From Holacanthus passer (Eukaryota > Chordata > Actinopteri > Pomacanthidae), in assembly GCA_025331565.1 (NCBI GenBank), contig JAFREQ010000030.1, forward strand, positions 8,244,501 to 8,308,500: a DNA stretch of 64,000 nt. Reading direction: 5' to 3'. The notes under the pieces were generated by a model, which worked only from the letters and a program-made list of their open reading frames with translations, had not been told where the DNA came from and did not search any database. Of this stretch, positions 39,985-52,200 are shown one piece after another (positions within the stretch are counted from its first letter, which is position 1; each line of letters begins with the position of its first letter). Both the position numbers and the translations under genes were made by a program.

Positions 39985-41803
39985 GGCAGTCCCTGGTGCC
40001 TGTTCATCAGATGTGCAACTGGCTTTTATAAACTAACAGAGACAAATGGCAGCCGGTATTTTATTGCCTTACATCTCTCCATCTGTCTCTCCACTCCACT
40101 CCTCCTCCTCTCTTACTCCGTGTCCTTCACTTAACCTCCCTTCTTAATCTCTCTTTTTCCATCATTCCATCCCTGCTTCTCATCATTGCAGACCTCTGTC
40201 CTTCTTCCTCCCACCTCAGTTTCCAATCCCTCCAATTCAGGTTTCTGAATAGAACAACTTTTTGTATGTGTTTCAGATGGTTTGGCTGACTGCATGGATC
40301 CAGACTGTTGTCTGCAGCCCTCCTGTCAGAACCAGTTATACTGCAAGGGGTCCCCTGACCCAGGGGAGGTGCTCAGCCAGTCTCTGTCCTCATTGGCTCC
40401 TCAGCAAGTAAGGAGCTCTAATCAGATATTCAAAATAATAATGTAACTGTCATTTTTGGTGCAAATCCACATCACTTTTCACTTTTCAGTGTAGCAAAAA
40501 TACGAGAGAGACATGACAGGAAGCATCTGTCTATCTGTTAATTTTCTTTTATTTTCCTCAGGCTGCCAGGTCTTTCTACCAGCGAATTCACTTCTTAGTT
40601 GGTCCAGAATCCACTCATGTCATCAGTGGAGACAGTCCATTCAATAAAAGGTAACTGTGTGTCTATGTCTGGGTTTTTTTGTTTGTTTTTTTTCCTTAAT
40701 GCTGAATTCTGGACATATAACATCAGTTGGGCAGTAACGTGAGTGATCAGGCAGGTTGCTAACAAAGAGATTAAGCTAAGCTAATTAAAAGTTTGATCAT
40801 GCATTTCAAATTGTGATGATTGAGATGAAACACGGTTTGTCGTTGCTAATTGATTGATTGATTATGATTTTACAGAACTATTTCCTGCCCACAGTCTTTT
40901 TTAACGCAGTGGACCACTCTGGATGTTTTAGATGTCTACACCTGTGCTTTTAATTATAAATAGGTAGTTTTGGTTTCGACTCCCTTAAACTGGGAATTTT
41001 AATACAACTTCAATGACTGAGTGATCAAGATGGTGAGTGAAATGTATTTAGAACCACCAGGAACGATGTCCTGAAAGTACAAAAGAACAATGTACTGCAA
41101 TTTTTTTATCGCGCATGTAACGTTTTTGTTAGTATGAAGTATGAAGGATGGAACATATTTGAGCACTTTCAGCATTTGTTATCTGATATATGGAAAGGCT
41201 TTCCATATGGAGGGGAAAAAATTCAACTTGCCAGGGTTTCTGCACAGTTTTTTAAAGAAGGGGTAGAATTACTTCTGCACAAACACTGTTGTTTTATTGT
41301 GGAATCATGGATAATTTGTGTCTTTGTTTGCTTTCTATGGCAATGATTGCATGACTCATAATGCTTCTCCATGCAGTTCATAGCTTGCCCTACATTTATT
41401 TGCCATAATATTAACAGATGCATGTTGGTTGGGTGAATATAACCAAAAAAGTGGAAACAAGACATAGATCACAATACAGGGACTCAAGGTCTGCTATTTT
41501 TCCTTGCCAAAAGCCTTTCCCACATCTGCCTCCGACACAACATTCATTAGATTTGATAAGAGATTAAGAATGGATGACAATCTGAAAAATATAGAGTAAA
41601 AGGCAAAGCTACTGACAGAGAAGAAACATGAAGGCAATTCTGTTCAGCCATTTTTCTGCTTTTATCACATTTTTTATGCTACCCTGAATGTATCGCTAGA
41701 GCAAAAGGCCACAACCCTGTAATAAAAATGTCCTGTATTTCCATAATGGAATGGCCCTTCAACCTTATAATAAAAATGTTTTATTAGACCTCAAAACAGT
41801 ATT

Positions 41804-41840
<37 letters not shown>

Positions 41841-43294
41841 ACACACATTATCAGCTATCATTACATGGTGAGTTTTCTCCTCCCTTTGTATATAAACAAC
41901 AATGTGTGTGCACAAATAGGACACACATGACATATTTACATGCAGTGCATAATACACATTCTCATAAAGGCACACATGCACATGTACATATGTACAAGTC
42001 AAAGTTTAGTCCCTTGTATAGAGTAATAACATTTTTCAACAGATTTGACTTCCACTCCCTCCTTGACCCAAGTAGTGTATAGACAAGATGGCGTCCCACT
42101 CATACCCTCTCTGGCTTCTGCACACCACCTCCCCCGCGGCATTCGTGACATCAACTGCTCCTTCTTTCTTCCTTCTTCTTCTTTTACCTTTCTAGTGCCT
42201 TCAATACAATGCAGTTATAACTGCTGTCACTGCTAAGGAAAACAGACCACAATCTGTGAGGCTTCATGGCTGTGTGTCTGATGTGGTGGTTTGCAGCATG
42301 GAGACCCCACATGATACAGTGCTCTCTCCTTTCCTGTCCTTCAATATTATCACCATACTGATTGGAGATCCTACTTATGTCCTCAATCACTATCAATAAC
42401 ATCATCAACAACATCAACCCCAATGTCACAGGAAAAGTAAGGTTTTCATTCTGATGGTTCGGACAATAGGGAAGCGGTTGCTCTGAAGGGGAGGGAGAAG
42501 AAGCAGTGTTCTGTTGTGGACCTCTCTCAGGCATTCTCAGGTGCACTTGGTCCCTCACCACAGCTTAGCCAGCTGATATGATTCTTTATCTCTTACGGAG
42601 CTTCCTGGAGCTCTATGACATTCTTGGGCATTCTTGATGTCACGTTGTGACTTCGCCTTGAGTCAGCTATCTCTCTCAGCAGTCAGCAGGGTGATAACAT
42701 CTTCACATACTGTACTTGAGTGTGCTGGAGATGCTGTGGCAGCGTTTGCTAGAGTTTGTCACAGTTAACTAACTTTGGTCATGTTAGAAATGTGGCAACA
42801 AACAGACTGTTTTCTTGTAGAAGGTGTCTTGAGTCAGTTGGTCTTCACATCTCTGTGCAGGTAATCAAGAGCGGGGAGCACACAGTGGCAGGAAGGGCAT
42901 GGTCTGGAGTTTGTCAGTTCTAAGATCTTGCTCTCAAAGATGTCTGGATGCTCTCCGCACGTTTGTCGCAACTCAGGATTCAGGTGATCTCTGGGTGGTG
43001 GAAGCAAGCTGGCCTGTGAACGAACGGTTCCACCCTTTGGTAGAGAGTCAAGCTTTGAAGTCGAGAGGAACTGTGGAGAATAAGAGACCAACAGACGCTT
43101 GGCTTCCTTTTTTGTGTCCAATGTCAACAGCACAAAATTATCCTATCTCACACTCGTCCCACCCTAAGTCTATTTATCTTATCCTAATTGTTTCTTTGTT
43201 CCATTTTCTTCCCAATTAATTAATATAGTTTATTACAAGTTTAATGTTTCTGTGTTTAGCTTTAGATTAAACATAGCATTTGTGTATTTACGTT

Positions 43295-43332
<38 letters not shown>

Positions 43333-44057
43333 TGTCTGTTCCCATCATAAGGAGTAATAGTGATGATGAGGCATAAGACAGTTTTCCAGCACTAGTTTTA
43401 CCCAGTGTGTTTTCAGTTTGAGGGACTCCAAAAACACCTGGTGGTACATTATATCTTTGATTACTCAATTTAAAATAGAATATAGGGCATTTTCTTTTGT
43501 AAATGTTGCATATTGCAGTTTTAAGAAAAAATAACCTCTCAGTACCATCTCTCTCCTCTCTCTCTCTCTCTCTCTAGCTTGGTGTCCATAATTCGAGGTC
43601 AGGTGTTGACAGCCGACGGAACACCACTGATTGGAGTCAACGTCACGTTTGTCCACTATCCTGAACATGGATACACTGTAACACGGCAGGACGGCATGTG
43701 TGTACTTATTTATATTTATACGCAATATATGTATCTTTCTATTTTCTAAGTAACTTGCTTTCACAAAAAATGTTTTACTTGAAACTTTCTTTCTTAAAAT
43801 TGTAACAACTTGGAGCAGTAGGATTCAATAGCACGGCACAAACATAACAGATTTCAAAGTCAAAAAGGTTTACTCAAGCAAAAAGGGTTCGGTACACAAG
43901 TGGTCAATTCAAAACGGGCAAGCAATTCCAATATGGACAAGACAGAGACCGACAGCGATGTAGGAAATGGACAAAACCAGACGTGTGTGTGTATGTATGT
44001 ATGTATGTATGTGTGTGTGTGTGTGTGTGTGTGTCTATCTATCTATCTATCTATCTA

Positions 44058-44098
<41 letters not shown>

Positions 44099-47000
44099 AC
44101 ATGACCTCAGGCAGAAGCACTAGACATTACAAAAATAAATGTTTTGCCTTCTCAATTCACAACATTAACTTGAGGAATGGAAACGATGGTAGCAAGAACT
44201 ACGAAATATTAACAGGGCACCTGATTATGTATCCAAAGCTGACAGGCTTCTGTCATTCTTCACACTAGCTCACAGTCCTGATTGCACATCTGTAGAAATA
44301 TGAAATATGAGAAACCTAAAACAAGTTGTGCACTGCTGTATGTCTTAGTGCACTGTTTATCAATGTCTAATTTGTCCCCTTTAGTACAGTTCATCTGGTT
44401 CCACAGGTGAAGTAAAGCCACTGCCTGAATAAGGAATTCTGGACCCCTTTCGCTGTACAGTTTGTATCACAAAATTTAGTACCACCAAATTTAGATATTT
44501 TGTTCATGGGGCATTGTTAGGCACATTGCAGAGCGGAGCTTATGTTTAACCCACAGCTAGTCAACATTATGGCATAATGTGAGCTCCTTTTTCTTTCAAC
44601 TGTGACGAGGAGTGTGGAAGGACTCAAACGCAACACACTGAAAAGGATGAGTGAAGAAGTCTTTAATAAAGACAAAAGAAATCTTTACAAAAAAACCTCG
44701 GAGGGGTAGTATCCAGGATAGAGAAAAAAAACACAAACATGTAACGGAGAACAGATCCAAAAAAGTCGCATACAAACTGACGGGCATCATGAAGAACAAA
44801 AGAGGAGAAACAATCCGGCAAGGGCTGACAGAAATGAAGTGGCTTATATAATGTCCTGATTAGTTGTTGGCTGCAGCTGGGAACACAGGTGACAAGATGA
44901 GGTGGGAGTGGCTGACAGGTAAGGTGAGGCAGAGGCGGGGTGAGTAGAAAAGTACTGGGACCTGAGGTGAGAAGCTATGGCAGGTGAATAATGACAAACT
45001 GACAGAACTTAGACAGGTAAACTAAGACATGACTATAACTGACAGAACTATGACATAGAACACAGACAGAAAACAAAGACACAGAACTAAGACAAAACTA
45101 CAAGACAGAACTAAGAAACAGAACTAGGACAAGACATGACAGCAGAGACAAGGAACTAAGACCAAGACAATGAACTAAGACAAGACTGGACTATGACATG
45201 ACAAGGCTACGACATGACTAAGAAGAGGTTGACAGAACTGAAAGAACTACGACATGAACAGAACCATAACTGACAGAACTATAACAGACTAAGGCCAAAC
45301 AGAAACTAAGACTGAACTATGACCTAGGACACTGACCGAAAACTATGACATGAAAACTAAGGCAGGTAAACTAAGACAGAACTAAGGCAGAGTGAACTAA
45401 GACAGAACATGGCAGGACAAATACAAGACATGAACAGGACTCAGACAGGGACTGGAAACAGATAAGGCAGGGAAAGACTAAGGCTGAACCAAAACACGGC
45501 AGGCAGAACTGTGGCAGAACCAAATCTGAAGCTGAACAAAAACTAAGGTAAACAGAGGCCTGGCTGGCAGAACTGTGACAGCCTGCTCCCTTTTTTGTCA
45601 GCTTCACAATTGTGCAGAATAATATAAGTACAGATAACTGCACAACGGCTGCTCGCATAGACAGCAAGGTCAGCAACACCTGTAATTCACTATTTATGTT
45701 GTAATTGCTGGTAGTCAAGGCTCATAGATGATCTGATATCTTTGTTTTCTTTCAGAAAAGGAGGTTACATGATATGGGCATGACGAATCATTGAATGACA
45801 ATGTAATTGCTAAGACCTCTACTAAGTCTCTACTCGTCAAGACTAAAATGCAGTCCTGGAGTTTTTAAGCTATAACGTGGTCATTTGCATTTCCATTAGT
45901 CTTTTTTAGTCCTTTTAGTCCTTTTTAGGGGTTCTGAAATGCACAAATAGTGTGGACGCCAAGTGTAAAAGTAGCAAAAGTTACGCATCTTAAAGACACA
46001 CACCCACTCGTAGATCACCATCTCACAGTTCAACATTTAAGAGCCAGTTCACTGTACAGCTCTTGAGGGCAATTCCCCTTTTTTCTGCTTTAGGAGTCTA
46101 GCACTTAAAGTACACATTTATTTGTTCGTTTGTTGTTGGTCTGTTCCAGGTTCGATCTCCTGGCCAATGGCGGGGCATCCCTAACACTGAGTTTTGAGCG
46201 TGCGCCATTCCTCACTCAGTACAGAACTGTCTGGGTGCCATGGAATGTCTTCCATGTGATGGACACACTGGTCATGAAGAAGGTGAGAGGTGACACTGCT
46301 GTCTGTCTAGGTATTTGTTTGCCTTTTGTCATGGACTGATAACTGGCAGAGAGAAAACTTGACGGCCCAATGGAAACTGCAGTTTTGCCAGTTCCAGAGA
46401 CGTTAAACACCTTTTAAGGCTTTCATATTTGACTTTTTGTTGTTTTACAGAATCATCACAGTTTGAATTGAATTTGCTACTGACATAATTACTTGATTAT
46501 CATGTGAACCAGGATGACATTCCTAGCCGAATTCCTAGTCAATTTTTTGACATGACATATACACTATCTGACGAATACCAACTAACTGGCTGATGAAGTA
46601 AGCAATTAATGAACTGACAGTGACTAACTGACACACGTTATGTCCGGCTGTTTCAGGAGGAGAATGACATTCCTAGCTGTGACCTGAGTGGTTTCATCAG
46701 ACCCAGTCCTGTCATTGTTGCTTCCCCTTTGTCTACGTTTTATAGAAGTACACCTGAGGATGGCCCTATCATACCTGAAACACAGGTAATAAACACCACA
46801 GAGATTGCATTTTAGTAACTAGACAACAAATTCCTCGACAAATACTTTCCTTGACAAACCACCATCTTTCTTTTAGGAGTCATAACTCCTAAAACACAAA
46901 GACACGATACACTTTTTTTTTTAGATTCAATGTGGCTTACACACTGCCAAAATGTAAACAAATATTGGCTTAAGTTGTAGCCCCAAGTGAAACTCACTGA

Positions 47001-48772
47001 ATCCATGGAAACATTCTGCTTTTTGTTAACATCCCTCAAAGCATTATGGGAACTGCAATTCCAAACATAGAGCATGATTATCCTCAGCACTGAGGGAATA
47101 TAAAAATAATAACAGGAGTGACCAAATTGATTAATATTAACTTATCTATCTTACATATTGTTTGACATTACTAGTTATTAGTCTCAGAATATCCCATCAG
47201 CATGGTTCTCATATTCCTGCAACACTCACATGCAAATTCATTGGAATTTCTGAACAGCCCAACTTATTCAGAAAATCAGAATACATGTTGTGACTCTGCT
47301 AAAAGCCAAAGAAAGAAATGAGCAAAAAAGCCGGAGGTTCAAATTAAAAGTGTCAGTCAATCAGTCAAAACCAGTATTTGTCTCAGTAGAACACAATTCT
47401 GACATCATCTAAATGAAAACTTAGTTCAGTCAGAAGCTCATGTAGCACTCAAGTAGCTATTATTCATTCTTCACCTATAGTATACAGTATTTGCTGATGA
47501 TGTTTTTTCTTATCCAGTGATTAAAGTGGGATTTGACAGATGGGGGAGCCCTAAAATTTGGTGTTGCGGTGCAGTAGGGAAATTGACTTTTTATTTGACT
47601 AAGCTCAGCTCCAGAGGGCTCCAGCCACTCCACTCCACTTTAACCCCTGCTCTTATCTAAAACTCATTGTTTTCAGCTTTCACAGATTTTCACTAAAAAA
47701 TAAGTGGAACTGATTGATTCAATTGGATAAAACCAAATAAATACACTACTCACAAAAAGTTAGGGATATTTGGCTTTTGGGTGAAATTTCAGGATGAACC
47801 TAAAATGCATTATAACCTTCACAGGTGAACTTAATGTGACCTTCTGTAAACTTTTGAATGCACATGTCCAACTGTTCAATGTTTCAGTACCTTTTGCACA
47901 AGTTGTTGTTCTCTAACAAGGAGCTTAATGGCAAAATTCAGGTATTTGATCCATAAATTGACCAATAAATTTCCTGGTTCAATTAGAATTAGTATTTAAT
48001 CAGTCCTCCTCATCACGCTGTTCACATTTTGACATCATGAGACCAAGACTACACCTAACAATTGATCAACAGTACCTCGCCATTGCGAGGCTTCAAACAG
48101 GATGTTCTCAGACGGAAGTGGCCACTGAGCTTAGAGTGTCACAGAGTGTCATCAGCAGCAGACAATAAGTTGGTTTGCGAACAGCATGAGATTCATTGTC
48201 AAGCTGTAATTGATGCTCAAGGGCACATGACAAGTTATGGAGACATTGACATTTTTTGTTGTGGTATACCCACCACTGTTGTTGGCTTTAGTTTCAATAA
48301 ATTATTTGAGATGAGGAAATCAGTGCATGCCTCTACTTAAATGCCCTACTTTCATGATATAATATCACTGTGTGTGAACATTTTTACATTTTCCATAAAT
48401 TTCACCCAAAAGCCAAATATCCCTAACTTTTTGTGAGTAGTGTAAAATAAAAATAAATAAAGAATAAAATCTGATAAGACTGAGCCCTACTATCATACAA
48501 TGTGATTTTCAGCTGCAATTGGTATGATGATAAAATGATAGAAATTAATAAATGAGGAAATGTTCCAAAGAAAATTTCAGAGAAATGTTCTGAAGGGTCA
48601 GTCCAAATAAAAATAATTTCTTAGCAGTTTACTCTTTATAGGACTCACATTAGCATTATCAACACCACTGACGGAGGCTTATGAAGTCTTATGACTGTCT
48701 CAGAGAAACTGCTCAATGCTGACACATTTCACAGTTTTGATCCTGGACAGACAAACAGGAATAGAGACAAAA

Positions 48773-48820
<48 letters not shown>

Positions 48821-49193
48821 CTCACACTTACACACCTAGTTAGCACTGCTGAGCAACTATGGCTCTGAAGTGGTTGTTTTTATAGGAAACTAGTGGTATG
48901 TGTATACACACACACATACACGCACATGCACACACATACACAGGGAGCCCCACCCTATGTCCTGCTGCTGATTGCATATAAACCTAATAACACGTTTCTC
49001 TTGGCAGGCAACTGAGGGCCATCATGGAGGAATGTTGTAATTGCATACACATTACACCATGCTATATTTGTGTGGTGTGTGTATGTGTGTGTTATGTGGA
49101 GAGAGAAAGGGAAAGAAAGAGAGGAAGAAAGAGGTATATGGGCTGTGTGCATGCAAGAGAGACTGAGAGAGTGGAATACAAAGAAAAGCAGAG

Positions 49194-49226
<33 letters not shown>

Positions 49227-49231
49227 TGTGT

Positions 49232-49275
<44 letters not shown>

Positions 49276-52200
49276 TTCTTTATCGTCACATTGCATTAAT
49301 CAGTCCATAGAGGAAATTAAACAGAACTCCATGTCTGTTTTTATATTTTTATAGCCCTGAATCAGAGTGCCATAATTATTTTTTATTTGAAAAGTGTGTG
49401 TATATGCCTGTCTTTCTGTGATAAAGGGAAAGAGTGATGTGTGTGTGAAGTAAGTGTGTGTGTCTGAGTGCAGATCAAAAGCAAGCAAATAGAAAGCTGC
49501 TACTTAGCTTTTGGTGGAGCTGAGTCCATTAGAGAGGAGGGAAGTGAAAAGGGCAGTCTTAAACGAGATGTAATGGATCTGTAATGAACACTAAATGACT
49601 GGCTAATGAAAAGGCAATAGTGCAGTCGAAAAATATAACACTGGAACAGTCCAAATGGATCATTCCCTGGGGACCTTTTTTTTAATGTATTCTCATGTAT
49701 TTCTTCCCCATCTGCCTTTTCATCAAAGGTCTTCATTGTCTTTGTAACTTCTGGCCCTTTTGTATGGAGCTGAGATATCTAGAATGATCTAAGTTTGATC
49801 TCAAACCAAATATGGGAGTTTATATTAAAATGGTTTTTTTTGTCTTGTTTAAACCCTGAATGGGTGTATTTTCGCCCCAACCAACCATCCATGGAATAAG
49901 CAAACAGAGGAAAAATATCTGTCAAATCAGGTAGTGTAGTCCATGACAGGGCTAATGTTAAGGCAGACAAACCTTGATGCCTAAACACATAAAGGCCATT
50001 AATTCACCATACCTAAATGGCTTTGTGTTTCTCATTGTAAACCTGATCACCTGGGAAAATGTCAACACAAACAAAATAAGAACAATTTCCAAGCAGAAGA
50101 AAACCAGGACTAGTAAATGATTACAAGACTTGGTTGCTCTGAGGAAATGGTGACACCAGTGACGCACTGCAGCCTTTTTCTGTTAATTTATATTATATAA
50201 CATCTTTGGCATCACGGGCCTGCACAGTATTTTTGTATTTTAGCCATCTTTTCTATTGGTAATAATGACATTGTTCTCAAGCACAGTGACATCACTGAAA
50301 AAAAGTCTGACGGCAAGACATCAGCATTCAGGTGATCAGACACGTTATAAACAAATCTGCAGGTTAGCCAAACCCATTTGGAAGATTAGATTTTAATACG
50401 TTAAGCTGTCTTGATAAACACTTGTCACAATTCACAGACTGGCTAACTGGTTCATCTTTGACCTACTTGTTCTCTGAGTGACTTGAATGAAAGGATAAAA
50501 CTCAAGGAAATCTGACATTTCATACAAAGGAGTTAAGTTGGTCAATGCCACATGTTTGATGTACTGATTAGGCTGATTGCCATCAGTATCAAAGTGAATT
50601 TATTTTTTATTGACATTTATTTGTACGTTTATGCAGAGAAATGAAGTACAGCACAGCTCAATCTTCCTCATCATCCTGACTAAGTCTTGTTGTATTTTGT
50701 CTCAGAAGTGGGTATTCTGGGGGGGCTCTTTAAGACTTTAAGGTATTCTTCTGATTAGACAAATAATTTTGTGAAGCTGTTTCATCGATGCTTAAAAATG
50801 TTGTTATGATGTTATATATGTGATAATCATATCACCCAGCTCACACTGCTAGCAGCCACATGAAACTGTGTGTCAATTAGCTGTCCATTCCCTATTAATA
50901 CGGTGCTTCAGATATCAATCAGGACAGTGTTAGGTGCTGATGTGTTTTCTGTGTCATTTTGTACCTTTGCAGGTTTTACAAGAGGAAACTTCAATACCAG
51001 GCAGTGACTTAAATCTGATCTACCTGAGTTCCAGAGCTGCAGGATATAAACCAGTACTCAAAGTAACCATGACACAGTCATCCATACCATTCAATCTGAT
51101 GAAGGTGAGATATGTAATATGAAATAATGTTATTTAAGTTTCCAAAAGGCAGTGTGATATGATTCTGCAGATTCTGGAACCGTAACTATAATAACCATTT
51201 AGTGACATTTGTGTCTGGTGCTGTTTCTTCAGGTTCACCTGATGGTGGCAGTGGTGGGTCGCCTTTTCCAGAAATGGTTCCCTGCCCAACCTAATCTATC
51301 CTACACCTTTATCTGGGACAAGACAGATGCCTATGGCCAACGTGTCTATGGACTGTCTGAGGCAGTTGGTGAGTTTGCTATATAGCATAGTGTCATCATA
51401 GCACGAGCTGAATTAATTATGCCACAATGTGTCTGAGAGTGAGTTTGGGCTTTCACCACTGTAAAAGAAAGGGGTGTGCTGGATTTATAACACAAGACCA
51501 TTGCAAAACGGGATGCAGTACAATGCTTTGTCGATGTCAATTATCGTCTCAGATCAGTGTTTGATTTGACGTAAACCTACTTTAGATCAGCTCACTCAGC
51601 TTATTACTTGCTGTTGGGATTTTTTTCATATTGCCTCATTAGTAAAGTATACTTATGTAATATATATAACCGACTTTCTGTGTGGCACCTCTGCTTGTCT
51701 ATCTTTCTCTCCAAACATCCATCCCTCCCCTTTATTATTATTACTATTTTATTTGCCAATTTTTCCCTGCCTTATCGTCTGTCTTCCCCCTGAAGATCTT
51801 TGTTTCTTCTAAATTTAATATAAGATAAAATAAGATAAGATTTATTATTATTTATTAGTCCCACAACGGGGAAATATGCAATATACACATAGCCATTGTG
51901 ACTGGAAATGGAAGAAATGGAAGAATTAACAAAGCATGCTTGTTTATGTGAGCTGATTAAGCAAGTGTCCCATCCTTGATTTTGCAATGTTGTTCCCTAA
52001 TGAAGACAGGCAGACAGGCCTGTCAAGTAGTCCCTCAGTCCAACAAAGAAGAAAGTCATTGCACATTTGTGTGTGTGTGAGTTTGTGTTTGTATGTTGGT
52101 CAGAGAATGGCCCTCAGTGAACCAGCAACAGTAGTCAGTGGCTGTTACAAAAGTAGACAGATGGAGATTAAATTTGTGGTTCACCGTGTTTATAAACCTG

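Larger units (their letters stand above)
38496..40276 (+). other. intron 12 (1.8 kb)
   Basis: GT-AG intron. Contains a piece related to the A/C-rich dispersed repeat (39190-39305), a short repeat end (39306-39360) and a TG microsatellite (39942-39981). Confidence 0.8.
40651..43577 (+). other. intron 14 (2.9 kb)
   Basis: GT-AG intron with TG microsatellites (41804-41837, 43297-43338), a Rex1-like LINE scrap (42185-42345) and a CT run forming the next acceptor tract. The block 42350-43150 is less AT-rich and probably transposon-derived, but I could not assign it. Confidence 0.8.
43698..46149 (+). other. intron 15 (2.5 kb), repeat-dense
   Basis: GT-AG intron, nearly all repeats: an A-rich dispersed repeat (43800-43984), a compound microsatellite (43985-44093), another dispersed repeat (44590-44975), a degenerate minisatellite (44980-45590) and a second copy of the 13.7 kb repeat (45590-45960). 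Confidence 0.85.
46786..50972 (+). other. intron 17 (4.2 kb)
   Basis: GT-AG intron. Contains a Tc1-type deletion element (47744-48442) and CA / TG microsatellites (48776-48817, 49196-49273). The stretches 46800-47740 and 49320-50970 show nothing beyond AT-rich sequence. Confidence 0.85.

Noticed and set aside
44980..45718. Long minus-strand frame at 45371-45718 as a gene
   Set aside because: Arises from T-poor minisatellite sequence read in reverse; no domain, and it crosses repeat boundaries.
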